DNA of 64,000 nucleotides, from NCBI RefSeq assembly GCF_005518135.1, contig NZ_SULI01000007.1:62001-126000 (forward strand), written 5' to 3'. This DNA comes from Shimia litoralis (GTDB taxonomy: Bacteria > Pseudomonadota > Alphaproteobacteria > Rhodobacterales > Rhodobacteraceae). Under the pieces are notes generated by a model. The model was not told the DNA's origin and did no database searches. It saw nothing but the letters and a program-made list of their open reading frames with translations. Numbering within the stretch: the stretch's first letter is position 1; each line of letters starts with the position of its first letter. Of the stretch, positions 45,043-53,904 are shown one piece after another. Made by a program: the position numbers and the translations under genes.

Positions 45043-48000
45043 TTAGGCGACCATTGTTTCCGCGGCTTTCAGATCGACAGACACAAGTTGCGACACGCCC
45101 TGCTCGGCCATTGTGACGCCGAACAGCCGGTCCATGCGCGCCATGGTCACCGCATGGTGCGTGATGATCAAAAACCGCGTGTCTGTCTGGCGGCACATTT
45201 CATCCAGAAGATCACAGAACCGCGTGACATTGGCATCGTCCAGCGGGGCATCGACCTCGTCAAGCACACAAATCGGAGCGGGGTTGGCCAAGAACACTGC
45301 GAAAATTAACGCCATGGCTGTCAGTGTTTGTTCCCCACCCGACAAGAGAGACAACGTCGACAGTTTTTTGCCCGGAGGTTGGCACATGATTTCCAATCCT
45401 GCCTCGAGCGGGTCATCGCTTTCGACCAAGACAAGATTGGCCTCACCGCCCCCAAACAGGTGCTTGAACAACAGTGTAAAATTGCTGTTCACTTGTTCGA
45501 ATGCCGTCAAAAGGCGCTCGCGTCCCTCGCGATTCAGACTCGATATGCCGCTGCGCAGTGCTTTGATCGCCTCTTCAAGATCGGCTTTCTCGGCGATCAG
45601 GGCATCATGCTCTTCCTGAACATCTTTGGCATCTTCTTCCGCTCTCAGGTTCACAGCGCCTAACGAATCTCGCTGGCGCTTTAATCGGTTCACATCCGCC
45701 TCGATCGCGTGACTGTCCGGCATATTGTCTGGCTCGACCTTAAGGCTTTCCAGCAATGCTGCAGGCGTGAGATCCTGCTCTTCCAGGATGCGTTCTGCCG
45801 CATAGGACACGGTTTCGCGTGCCGCATCCGAGCGTGCCTCGGATCGAGCGCGGGCTTCTCGTGCCTCGCTCGCCAGACGCTCGGCGTCACGTTCTGCATT
45901 TTCTGCGTCACGCAATGCGGTTTCCGCCACCGCCAGAGAATCCGATGCAGCACCGCGGCGGGCTTGGGCGTCACCGATAGCGTCCGTCAGTTCTTCGCGT
46001 TTGGCCGCGATTTCGTCAGGCGCTGACCCGGCCTCCTTCAGTTCTGCTTCGGACGTGGTTTTGCGTTCGTTCAGCTCGCCAATCCGCTTCTCCGCGGTTT
46101 CAAGACGATGCCGCCAGCCGCTCACTTCCTTGGTGACCTCTTGTGATCGACGCACACGCGCCTCGCCTTCTCGACGCAACTCATCATGCCCAGAGCGGCG
46201 CGACATCATCGTGATGCGCGCAGCCTCAACCGACATTTTCACATCCTCAACGCCAGAACGCGCCGCATCCAGATCACCAAGATCCGCAACCGCGCGCTCG
46301 GCCTCGGACACTTGCGCACGGGCCGACATCGCCTCTTCTTCGTGGCGGGTGACGGCAAGCCCCAAAGATTCAAGACGCCCTTGAGCCAGATTCCGATCAG
46401 CCTCGGCGCGGCTTAGGGCCCGATTTGCATCAGCGACGGCGCGGTCCGCATCGCGACGCGCCAATCTCGCGGCCTTGTCCACTTCAGACAAGTCACGCAG
46501 ACGTGCCTGAAGGGTTTCATGCGCCTGCACTGCCCCATCCGCGCGCGCGGTGGCCCGTGCCATCTGCTGCTTGAGTTCTTCAAGCCGGTTCAACTGTTGC
46601 AACCGCAAAGCCGCCGCGCTGGGGGCATCCTCGGCCCATGCGCGATACCCGTCCCAACGCCACAAATCCCCCTCCAGAGACACAAGACGCTGCCCCGGCT
46701 TTAGCAAAGGTTGAAGACCCATGGCATCTTCTGTGGCGACCAGACCAATCTGGCTCATCCGACGTTCAAGCACCTCGGGCACCGAAACATGCGCCACCAA
46801 AGATGTCACGCCATCTGGCAAGGCCTGAGTCTGTGCATATGGCGGCAGAACATGCCATCCCGAGGGCCCGTCCTCGTCTACCTCTGGCGCACGTAAATCG
46901 TCTGCCATCGCCGCCCCAAGTGCCTTTTCAAAGCCTTGCTGCACCTGAAGGCGGTCCAGAATTTGGCCCCCTTCTGCTGTGTCGCGTTCGACAAGCTTGG
47001 CAAGGGCGGTCACTTCAGCCCGCAGGGCGTTTAACTCGCCTTCTGCTTCCGAGCGCTCCCCACGTGCGTCTGCCTCGCGGGCCTGCGTTTCGGCGCGATC
47101 AATCTCGGCTTGCGCCAAGGTCTCTTCTGCCTGTTGCGCCGACGTCACCGCGTGCGCCTCGGCAACTTTGGAGCTTTCAAAATCTTGCGCGGCCTTGGTC
47201 AGTGCGGCTTTCGACGCATCGACGGCCGCACGCGCGCGCCCAGCTTCTGACTCGCTCTTTTCTTGTGTCTTACGGCTATCTTGCAGCAAACGATGTGCCG
47301 ATTGATGGCGGGCCGCCAGACGGGCGACATCCTCGGTGAGCTGTGACAAATCGCTTTCGCGCTCTTGCAATACGCTTGCTGCATGGCGGGCATCGGCTGC
47401 GGCCGCCTCAAGACGTTCAGCATGCCCTTCGCCAGCCTTGGCCAGTTCTTTGGCCTCCCACTCGAGGCGTGCGATCGTATCTTCGGCATCGCGGTTCAAC
47501 CCTGCCTCGCGCTCCATATCCTTGACCAACTGATCGATACGCTTTTCCAGGGTCTCAATGATTTGCCGTGCATGCGCCTCTTGATCGTTCAGGGTGTCGC
47601 GTTGCACCTGCAATCGTTGCAAAACGGCGGCTGCAATGGCTTCTTCCTCGCGCAGCGGCGGCAAAGCATCATCGCGTTTCACGCGTTCTTTCGCTGCGGT
47701 TCGCGCCAAGATTTCAGCCTGTCCGGCCTGTGTTGTCCGTGTCCGCAACTCTTCCTGCGCAGCGGCGCGTGCGTCGTCTGCCTCGCGCCACCTGCGATAC
47801 AGCAACATCCCTTCGGATTGGCGCAATTCTTCGCCAATTGCACGATACCGCGCCGCCTGTCGGGCTTGCTTTGCCAGTTGCGCCAATTGGCTCGCCAATT
47901 GTTCGACAACATCATCTACGCGCGAAAGATTGGTCTCTGCGCCCTTAAGTTTGAGCTCTGCTTCGTGGCGGCGTTGGTACAGCCCCGAGATGCCTGCGGC

Positions 48001-48498
48001 CTCTTCCAGTATCCGCCGTCTTGCCTTCGGTTTTGCGTTGATAAGTTCTGCGATCTGTCCCTGCCGCACCAAAGCCGGAGAATGCGCACCAGTCGAAGCA
48101 TCCGCAAACAGCATTTGCACATCACGCGCGCGCACATCCTTGGTGTTCACCTTATAGGCGCTTCCCACATCGCGTGTGATACGGCGCACGATCTCGAGAG
48201 AGTCGTCGTCATTAAACCCAGCCGGAGCAAGGCGTTCGCTATTATCAATATGAAGAGAGACTTCGGAAAAGTTACGCGCTGGTCGTGTCGCCGCACCGGC
48301 AAAGATCACGTCTTCCATGCCCCCGCCGCGCATGGCGGTCGGGCGATTTTCCCCCATGACCCAACGCAGAGCCTCCAAGAGATTAGACTTGCCACAGCCA
48401 TTCGGACCAACAACCCCCGTCAGACCATCCGCAATGATCAAATCGGTTGGATCCACAAAGCTTTTGAAGCCGGTCAGTCTTAGCTTAGAAAAGCGCAA
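45043..48498 (-). CDS. smc: Chromosome segregation protein SMC
   Basis: An 1151-residue SMC ATPase: Walker A GPNGCGKSN (31-39), two long coiled coils rich in Ala/Arg/Glu, a hinge in the middle (about 505-650), then signature LSLLSGGEQTLTAMALIF and Walker B CVLDEVDAPLDD. It organises and condenses the chromosome with ScpA/ScpB, which are not in the window. The gene stands alone. Confidence 0.97.
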   Translation of the reverse strand: MRFSKLRLTGFKSFVDPTDLIIADGLTGVVGPNGCGKSNLLEALRWVMGENRPTAMRGGGMEDVIFAGAATRPARNFSEVSLHIDNSERLAPAGFNDDDSLEIVRRITRDVGSAYKVNTKDVRARDVQMLFADASTGAHSPALVRQGQIAELINAKPKARRRILEEAAGISGLYQRRHEAELKLKGAETNLSRVDDVVEQLASQLAQLAKQARQAARYRAIGEELRQSEGMLLYRRWREADDARAAAQEELRTRTTQAGQAEILARTAAKERVKRDDALPPLREEEAIAAAVLQRLQVQRDTLNDQEAHARQIIETLEKRIDQLVKDMEREAGLNRDAEDTIARLEWEAKELAKAGEGHAERLEAAAADARHAASVLQERESDLSQLTEDVARLAARHQSAHRLLQDSRKTQEKSESEAGRARAAVDASKAALTKAAQDFESSKVAEAHAVTSAQQAEETLAQAEIDRAETQAREADARGERSEAEGELNALRAEVTALAKLVERDTAEGGQILDRLQVQQGFEKALGAAMADDLRAPEVDEDGPSGWHVLPPYAQTQALPDGVTSLVAHVSVPEVLERRMSQIGLVATEDAMGLQPLLKPGQRLVSLEGDLWRWDGYRAWAEDAPSAAALRLQQLNRLEELKQQMARATARADGAVQAHETLQARLRDLSEVDKAARLARRDADRAVADANRALSRAEADRNLAQGRLESLGLAVTRHEEEAMSARAQVSEAERAVADLGDLDAARSGVEDVKMSVEAARITMMSRRSGHDELRREGEARVRRSQEVTKEVSGWRHRLETAEKRIGELNERKTTSEAELKEAGSAPDEIAAKREELTDAIGDAQARRGAASDSLAVAETALRDAENAERDAERLASEAREARARSEARSDAARETVSYAAERILEEQDLTPAALLESLKVEPDNMPDSHAIEADVNRLKRQRDSLGAVNLRAEEDAKDVQEEHDALIAEKADLEEAIKALRSGISSLNREGRERLLTAFEQVNSNFTLLFKHLFGGGEANLVLVESDDPLEAGLEIMCQPPGKKLSTLSLLSGGEQTLTAMALIFAVFLANPAPICVLDEVDAPLDDANVTRFCDLLDEMCRQTDTRFLIITHHAVTMARMDRLFGVTMAEQGVSQLVSVDLKAAETMVA

Positions 48499-48723
48499 TA
48501 TCCGCGCACCCCCTGATTCCCCTTGATCTTAACCCTGCAAAGGCGATTGCGCCCATGTCAACGAAAAAACACAGGATGTGCTCTGATCCGTAGACTTATC
48601 CACAAGATATTGAGCCCACATAATGACACACCATGTCACTGACATATTGCCCAAAGGGCGCATCTTGTCTCTGGGGTGTCGGAAACAGCCTTGACCTTAC
48701 CCCCTAATCCCGTCCAAACAGGT
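48499..48723. other. Intergenic stretch between smc and the B12 riboswitch
   Basis: This 225-bp stretch separates divergent smc and the cbt operon and should hold both promoters. No gene or clear motif was recognised. Confidence 0.4.
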
Positions 48724-48912
48724 TTTGTATGGTGTCCATGGGCCAAGTTCTTTCTATGGATGTTCGGGAATGTGGAAGAACCAGATTGGTTTGCAGCCAC
48801 AGCCGCCCCCGCGACTGTATGTGGAGAGCGCGCGTTCAATGCCACTGGAGGATATCCTCTGGGAAGGGAATGCACCGCGGTGACCCACAAGCCAGGAGAC
48901 CGGCCATGCGAA
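48724..48912 (+). promoter_or_regulatory. Cobalamin riboswitch
   Basis: The conserved aptamer elements are in order: GCCGCCCCCGCGACTGT at 48802-48818, GCCACTGG at 48841-48848, CTGGGAAGG near 48859-48867, and the B12 box AGCCAGGAGACCGGCC at 48890-48905. A closing P1 helix is visible between 48724-48732 and 48904-48912 (with two G-U pairs). A hairpin (CCCGTC/GACGGG, 48928-48944) before the cbtB ribosome binding site may be the expression platform. It should repress cbtBA when cobalamin is plentiful. Confidence 0.93.
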
Positions 48913-48960
48913 TGAAATATTAACCCACCCGTCGGGGTGACGGGAACAGGAGAAGACAAT

Positions 48961-49131
48961 ATGTCGACTAAAACAGCTACCTTCGCAGCCGCACGTACAA
49001 ACACAGCAGCTTTCGTTTTGGCCCTCACCGTAGGCGTCGCACTGTTGACCGTTTCGGGCATGGCACAAGCCACCGTTCTGCACGATGCAGCGCACGATCA
49101 GCGTCACGCTATGGCATTTCCTTGCCACTAA
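48961..49131 (+). CDS. cbtB: CbtB family cobalt transporter subunit
   Basis: A 56-residue protein with one transmembrane segment (about 17-38) and a His/Cys C-terminus HDAAHDQRHAMAFPCH, the CbtB mark. CbtAB is a predicted B12-regulated cobalt uptake pair. The ATG at 48961 has AGGAGAAG upstream; the riboswitch lies directly before it. Followed 15 bp later by cbtA. Confidence 0.92.
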   Translation: MSTKTATFAAARTNTAAFVLALTVGVALLTVSGMAQATVLHDAAHDQRHAMAFPCH

Positions 49132-49146
49132 GCATTCGCTAACAAA

Positions 49147-49833
49147 ATGACAAAAAATTTGTTGTCCAGCGCCGTGTTCGCTGGCCTGATTGCAGGGTCG
49201 TTCGCGGCCCTTCTTCAGTTTATGTTTGTGATTCCACTTTTGCTCGAGGGCGAACTTTACGAAGGTGGTGAGCGCATACACTTTTTGGTCGATGGCATGA
49301 CCCAATCTGACAAGGGGGCTCCTGCTCTCGGGACTGATTGGGCGCGTCACGCGATGACCGTTGCGTTTAACATCGTCACCTATACCGGCTATGCACTTTT
49401 GACCGTTGCTGCGATGGGTTTTGCGCGTGAACGCGCGGGCACTCAGATCAATGCGCAAGCGGGTCTGATCTGGGGTATCTGCGGTTTCATCGCCGTTCAA
49501 CTGGCCCCTGCAATGGGCCTCCCACCAGAGCTTCCTGGTACTGTTGCGGCAGAACTCGCGCCACGCCAGATGTGGTGGACAGGCACAATCATTGCCACGC
49601 TTGTCGGCCTCTCTGTGATTGCCTTTGCACGATCCATGCCACTGCAGTTTCTCGGCTTGGTTCTGGTTCTCGTGCCGCATGTCATTGGTGCGCCACATCT
49701 CGACACGTACTTTGGCATTGCTCCACCTGAATTGTCCGCCGAGTTTGCCACAGCAAGCCTAGCAACAGCTCTGATTGGATGGACCATGATGGGATACTTC
49801 GCGGGCTATTTTATGTCTCGCGGCGAAGACTAG
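49147..49833 (+). CDS. cbtA: CbtA family cobalt transporter
   Basis: A 228-residue membrane protein with about six hydrophobic segments, starting MTKNLLSSAVFAGLIAGSFAALLQF and containing VTYTGYALLTVAAMGFA, LAPAMGLPPELPG and PHVIGAPHL, as in CbtA. Predicted to be the cobalt permease partner of CbtB. It is in the riboswitch-controlled operon and feeds the metal needed by cobalamin synthesis, of which cobC and cobD are in this window. Confidence 0.92.
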   Translation: MTKNLLSSAVFAGLIAGSFAALLQFMFVIPLLLEGELYEGGERIHFLVDGMTQSDKGAPALGTDWARHAMTVAFNIVTYTGYALLTVAAMGFARERAGTQINAQAGLIWGICGFIAVQLAPAMGLPPELPGTVAAELAPRQMWWTGTIIATLVGLSVIAFARSMPLQFLGLVLVLVPHVIGAPHLDTYFGIAPPELSAEFATASLATALIGWTMMGYFAGYFMSRGED

Positions 49834-49846
49834 ATCACACTCGGCT

Positions 49847-49881
49847 CTTCCCCTTGGAATTCTTGCAGTTCCTTGGGGAAG
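49847..49881. terminator. Weak hairpin between cbtA and DUF1636 gene
   Basis: CTTCCCC and GGGGAAG arms with further GGAA/TTCC pairing across a 2x2 internal loop, in the 58-bp convergent gap. Terminator function is tentative. Confidence 0.4.
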
Positions 49882-49891
49882 CTCACCACGC

Positions 49892-50239
49892 TTATTCCGC
49901 GGGAATGCGACCTTTCAGGCAAAAGCGTAACCGACCTGCCGGACGCGCGTCTTCAATCACGCCCCCTTTGGCCTGAACATATAAATCAACCAGAGCGGCG
50001 ATATCGTGAACATCCTCGCGTTCGATTCCCGAAAACAAATAGGCCATTTTGCCTTTGGCTCGCAGCGCAAGCGACACCGGCTCATCACAGATATTCAAGC
50101 AGGGTGTTTTGATCACATCCACATCGTGGCACCCCCCACGATCGTCCAAAAGCCGAGCAACCGCGTCGGCAATATCAGCGCCTGATTTTTGACCATCCGT
50201 GCCCAAACAGGTCTCACATATAAATAGCTTATGCGTCAT
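49892..50239 (-). CDS. DUF1636 family metal-binding protein
   Basis: A 115-residue thioredoxin-like ferredoxin-type protein: HKLFICETCLGTDGQ, GGCHDVDVIKTPCLNICDEPVSLALRAKGKMAYLF. The four Cys in CETC and CLNIC plus GGC resemble a 2Fe-2S site. DUF1636 genes are found near cobalt/cobalamin genes. The start at 50239 is preceded by AGGGCTGCAGG; the longer frame has no site. It converges on cbtA. Role unknown. Confidence 0.82.
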   Translation of the reverse strand: MTHKLFICETCLGTDGQKSGADIADAVARLLDDRGGCHDVDVIKTPCLNICDEPVSLALRAKGKMAYLFSGIEREDVHDIAALVDLYVQAKGGVIEDARPAGRLRFCLKGRIPAE

Positions 50240-50320
50240 CCTGCAGCCCTCTTGTTTCGTCCTATGGACTAACGGGCAACGCCCTGCCACACAAGCATCA
50301 GAACAGAGTACAGGTCACTT

Positions 50321-50779
50321 ATGCAACAAGTCCAAGTCAAACGCGGCGATCCCAAAAGCCCACAAGCCACCGCCTTGCTCAGCGCCAGCCATGCCCTGAT
50401 GCAGGACCTGTTTGATCCTGAGGAAAACCATTACCTAGAAGTGGACGAGCTTTGTGTGCCCTCCATCCACTTTTTTCTGGCATCCCGGGATGGTCAGACC
50501 ATTGGATGCGTCGCCCTCGCCAACAAAGGCGCATACGGTGAAATTAAATCGATGTTCGTGGACCCAGATGCACGCGGGTTGGGTGTCGCACATCGCCTGA
50601 TGAGCGCTATACAACAAGATGCGCGCGCCCAAGGCCTCACAAGTGTGAAGCTGGAAACCGGTGACAAACTGAAGTCAGCCGTGGCGCTTTACAAGGCACA
50701 TGGATTTGAAGTCTGTGACGCCTTTGGCGACTATGAGGCGAATACGACATCTCTGTTTATGAGCAAGCGCCTAGACTGA
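50321..50779 (+). CDS. GNAT family N-acetyltransferase
   Basis: A 152-residue GNAT with motif A VDPDARGLGVAHRLMSAI (acetyl-CoA loop) and LYKAHGFEVCDAFGDY. It transfers an acetyl group to an unknown amine. The nearest relatives by eye are the YjdJ/PanZ-like small acetyltransferases, but the substrate is not evident. It stands alone between DUF1636 and a hypothetical lipoprotein. Confidence 0.87.
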   Translation: MQQVQVKRGDPKSPQATALLSASHALMQDLFDPEENHYLEVDELCVPSIHFFLASRDGQTIGCVALANKGAYGEIKSMFVDPDARGLGVAHRLMSAIQQDARAQGLTSVKLETGDKLKSAVALYKAHGFEVCDAFGDYEANTTSLFMSKRLD

Positions 50780-50808
50780 GCCGTGCAAACTGGTGATAAA
50801 ATGCCAAG

Positions 50809-51135
50809 TTAGGGACCATTCCCTATTCGCGCCAGATCATCCGGCTTTCCGCATTTAAGATATGCCACCATCATCGACGCGTCACCTCGAATACGCGATA
50901 CGGGGCAACCATACTGCCGTTCCACGGCAATTTCGGCACGGCGCCCCAACTGCTGACTTAGGCGGGGCGCATATTCTCGGCTCACACGGATGATCTGTAC
51001 TTGGGCATCACGTCGGCGCAAATCAAACGTGCTCTCCAACACACGAACACGCACCGGATCAATTCCGGAAAAATGCATACTTGGTGTGTTACAGCCGATC
51101 AGACCAAGCGCGCAAATGACGACCAAACCTCTCAT
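50809..51135 (-). CDS. Hypothetical lipoprotein
   Basis: A protein with a short signal sequence (MRGLVVICALGLIGC) ending in a lipobox LIGC, followed by ~93 residues with no recognised domain but RVRVLESTFDLRRRDAQVQIIRVSREYAP and two further Cys (YGCPVSR, LKCGKP). The start is chosen at 51135 because it places the Arg directly before the hydrophobic segment; 51156 is the other option. Probably periplasmic and membrane anchored. Confidence 0.62.
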   Translation of the reverse strand: MRGLVVICALGLIGCNTPSMHFSGIDPVRVRVLESTFDLRRRDAQVQIIRVSREYAPRLSQQLGRRAEIAVERQYGCPVSRIRGDASMMVAYLKCGKPDDLARIGNGP

Positions 51136-51269
51136 TCGCCCATCTGACCGCAACATGGTTAAAGCTTGGTTATCAGCGGCGCGCAATGTCTGCGGCTGGA
51201 TGTCGCATATATATTCCATTTTTAGAATGCGATCATATGCCAACTTTGGAATACTTATTGGAGAGTCCC

Positions 51270-52484
51270 ATGACCACTCAAATAAAGAGACCCGCCGACA
51301 CCTACTCTCCGCTTTACTTCCTTGCGTCCTTGGGCGCGGGTGGTCTGGCGGTGACGTTTTTCATGTATCTGATGTTTTGGGTTCCGCACCAAGGCAAGCC
51401 CGTCCCCACATTCGAAGACATCTCGACCGCATTCCAAACCGGCGGCTTCGCAATGCAAGCTGCCATTGCCGTGGCTGTGCTCGGCATCGCGGTCATGGCT
51501 TTTCTGAATTTGAAATACTTGTTCTGGAACCTGTCATCTTACAAAGCCTTCAAGCAGTCTAACGGCTATGACGCCCTAAAAAATTCAAACGCGGAATCGA
51601 CATTGATGGCGATGCCGCTTGCTTTGGCCATGTCGGTGAACGCGATGTTCATTGTCGGCTTGATCTATGTTCCTGGGCTTTGGAGTATTATCGAATATCT
51701 CTTTCCCTTGGCGATGATTGCATTCGCGCTGATTGCTTGGTTGGCGTTCAAAATCATCGGTGATTTTCTTGGGCGCATCTTGTCCCAAGGCGGCATTTTC
51801 GATGTAACCGCCAACAATTCGTTCGCGCAGCTGTTGCCTGCCTTTGCCTTGTCGATGGTGGCGGTTGGGTTCTCGGCCCCCGCTGCGATGAGCCAGAACA
51901 CAACGACCGTTGGCATTTCTCTGGTGCTCTCGACATTCGTAGGTACCGCCGCAGTGATCTATGCGCTGGTTGCGATTGTGACGGCCTTTAACTCGATGCT
52001 GCATCACGGCACCGCAAAAGAAGCGGGACCGACCCTGATGGTCATCGTGCCAATTATGACCGTCTTGGGCATTATGTTCCTGCGTCAGGACCACGGCCTT
52101 CATGCCACATTCGAAGTCCACGGCGCCAAGGCGGAAACAATGATGATGTTGGCCCGTTTCTTGTCGATCCAACTGATCTTTTTGCTGCTGGGCACGCTGG
52201 TCATGCGCCGTCAGGGATATTTCTCGGACTTCGTCTTTGGAACCAAAACATCACCCGGATCCTATGCGCTGGTATGCCCGGGCGTGGCCCTTTCCGTGAT
52301 GATCCAGTTCTTCGTCAACAAAGGGTTGGTCGGCGCAGGTGTGATTGAGAAATTTGACATCGCGTATTGGTCCATCACCGCAATCGCGCTCTTGTTCCAA
52401 TTCGCGATGATTGCGCTGGTGCTCCGGTTGAACCGTCAACACTTCGGCAAGCCCAGCGCAAATGCGGCCGTCCCAGCCGAATAA
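51270..52484 (+). CDS. Multi-spanning membrane protein, possibly TsoY/SLAC1-like
   Basis: A 404-residue protein with about ten hydrophobic segments, starting with a short tail (MTTQIKRPADTYSPLYFLASLGAGGLAVTFFMYLMFWVPHQG). It resembles the tellurite-resistance/dicarboxylate (SLAC1/TDT) fold by pattern. I recall a family named TsoY, some of whose members are selenoproteins; a conserved Cys here in YALVCPGVALSVM would be the candidate Sec-equivalent. That recollection was not checked. TTGGAGAGTCCC precedes the ATG. Substrate unknown. Confidence 0.62.
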   Translation: MTTQIKRPADTYSPLYFLASLGAGGLAVTFFMYLMFWVPHQGKPVPTFEDISTAFQTGGFAMQAAIAVAVLGIAVMAFLNLKYLFWNLSSYKAFKQSNGYDALKNSNAESTLMAMPLALAMSVNAMFIVGLIYVPGLWSIIEYLFPLAMIAFALIAWLAFKIIGDFLGRILSQGGIFDVTANNSFAQLLPAFALSMVAVGFSAPAAMSQNTTTVGISLVLSTFVGTAAVIYALVAIVTAFNSMLHHGTAKEAGPTLMVIVPIMTVLGIMFLRQDHGLHATFEVHGAKAETMMMLARFLSIQLIFLLLGTLVMRRQGYFSDFVFGTKTSPGSYALVCPGVALSVMIQFFVNKGLVGAGVIEKFDIAYWSITAIALLFQFAMIALVLRLNRQHFGKPSANAAVPAE

Positions 52485-52503
52485 CGCCATATCCGATAAA
52501 CGT

Positions 52504-52525
52504 GCGGGCACCCTTTGGTGCCCGC
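52504..52525. terminator. Hairpin terminator between the membrane protein and aminotransferase
   Basis: A 9-bp stem GCGGGCACC/GGTGCCCGC with loop CTTT in the 50-bp convergent gap. T-tract is weak. Confidence 0.6.
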
Positions 52526-52534
52526 CTTGTTGCA

Positions 52535-53746
52535 TCACATAGTGGCGCGGATCACCCGACCCAGCCGGCGAATTCCGTCCTGAATCATCTCGGGACTTGC
52601 ACAAGAGAAGCTCAGCCTTAGCGAGTTGGCCACAGACCCGTCTGCGAAAAAGGCTTTGCCTGGCACAAACGCGACTTTCTCGGTGTCCAAAGCCACATCA
52701 AGCAGCTCTGCGCCATCCATATGTGCGGGCAAGGTAAGCCAGACGAACATACCACCTTGCGGCTTTGTCCAACTCACGCCCTCGGGCATATGCATCTCCA
52801 GCGCCGCAAGCATACAATCGCGGCGCTCGGAATACACGTTGCGCACTGTTTGCACGTGGCTGTCAAAAATACTCTCTGCAACAGTGCAGATTGCCATCTG
52901 ATTGATCGTGGCAGAGTGCAAATCTGCAGCTTGCTTCATCAGCACAAGTTGGGAAATCACTGGTTTGGCGGCGACAACCCAACCGACCCGCAGTCCGGGT
53001 GAAAGCGTCTTGGAAAAGCTGCCGCAGTAAATCGTTCTGCAGGCTTCGAGGTCCCCCTTGCGCGCAAGTTCAAGCGCCAGAATTGACGGCACAGGATCGC
53101 CATCATAGCGCAAGGCCTGATACGCCGCATCTTCAATGACAGCACAATCCAATGCCTCGGCCAACTCCAGAACACTCTCGCGACCACGTTGATCGACGGT
53201 TTCGCCCGTCGGGTTGGCAAAGTCTGCAGACAAATAGGCAAACTTCACACGCCCACCATCCGCCTTGGCTTGTGCGGCATGATCTTCGGCAGACCGGTTT
53301 CCGTTTACACTTAGCTGTCCATAGACTGGTTCGTATGGATTAAACGCGCCCAAGGCTCCCATATAGGTTGGCCACCCGACCAGCGCCGTGTCCTGGGGGG
53401 AAAGAAACAGCTTACCCAAATAATCCAGGGCCTGCTGCGATCCAGATGTGATCAGAATATTCTCCGGATCACACGGCACATCGATTTTGGCCATTTGCCC
53501 CGCAATCCATTTGCGCAGCGGCAGATAGCCCTCACTGACGGAATATTGCAACGCCACCGATTGTGTCTTGGGCGATAAGGCTTGGGCAAACGCATCGGTA
53601 AATGCATCGGCTGGAAACAAGTCAGGGTCAGGGATTCCACCTGCAAAGGATGTGATCCCCGGCTGATCAAGCAATTTAAGAAGCTCTCGAATTTCTGACG
53701 CTTTCATGCGCTCTGTGCGCCCTGCGAACATCTGTTGTAGTGCCAT
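52535..53746 (-). CDS. PLP-dependent aminotransferase, 2-aminoadipate-type
   Basis: A 403-residue fold type I aminotransferase beginning MALQQMFAGRTERMKASEIREL, with GITSFAGGIPDPDLFPADAF, LITSGSQQALDYLGKLF, FANPTGETVDQRGRESV and the PLP Lys in IYCGSFSKTLSPGLRVGW. This matches the MocR-like/LysN group, without a DNA-binding domain. It likely transfers amino groups of aminoadipate, leucine or aromatic amino acids. The ATG at 53746 follows GGGGAGACG. Confidence 0.9.
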   Translation of the reverse strand: MALQQMFAGRTERMKASEIRELLKLLDQPGITSFAGGIPDPDLFPADAFTDAFAQALSPKTQSVALQYSVSEGYLPLRKWIAGQMAKIDVPCDPENILITSGSQQALDYLGKLFLSPQDTALVGWPTYMGALGAFNPYEPVYGQLSVNGNRSAEDHAAQAKADGGRVKFAYLSADFANPTGETVDQRGRESVLELAEALDCAVIEDAAYQALRYDGDPVPSILALELARKGDLEACRTIYCGSFSKTLSPGLRVGWVVAAKPVISQLVLMKQAADLHSATINQMAICTVAESIFDSHVQTVRNVYSERRDCMLAALEMHMPEGVSWTKPQGGMFVWLTLPAHMDGAELLDVALDTEKVAFVPGKAFFADGSVANSLRLSFSCASPEMIQDGIRRLGRVIRATM

Positions 53747-53867
53747 CCTGCGTCTCCCCTCGCCTAGTGAATACTGCAAACCTACGAACGCGACGCAATA
53801 AGTCAATAACACTGACCCATTGTAACATAATTCGTGATCGCTATGACTTGCCCCTGCGGCCACGACA

Positions 53868-53886
53868 TGGTCATATCATTTGACCA
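53868..53886. promoter_or_regulatory. Candidate FadR-type operator TGGTCA-N7-TGACCA
   Basis: A perfect 6-bp inverted repeat with a 7-bp spacer, 19 bp ahead of the FadR-type regulator. TGGTC/GACCA half-sites are known for FadR-subfamily GntR proteins, so autoregulation is likely. Confidence 0.5.
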
Positions 53887-53904
53887 ATCTGACACGAGGT
53901 CCCA

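Noticed and set aside
46638-47339. 233-residue plus-strand open frame inside smc
   Set aside because: Antisense to the smc coiled coil; Pro/Arg/His-rich composition expected from complementing GC-rich Ala/Glu codons.
47365-48483. 372-residue plus-strand open frame inside smc
   Set aside because: Antisense shadow of the N-terminal half of smc.
48636-49698. Minus-strand open frames of 145 and 314 residues across the riboswitch and cbt genes
   Set aside because: They are antisense to the B12 riboswitch and cbtBA, which are well supported; composition is biased.
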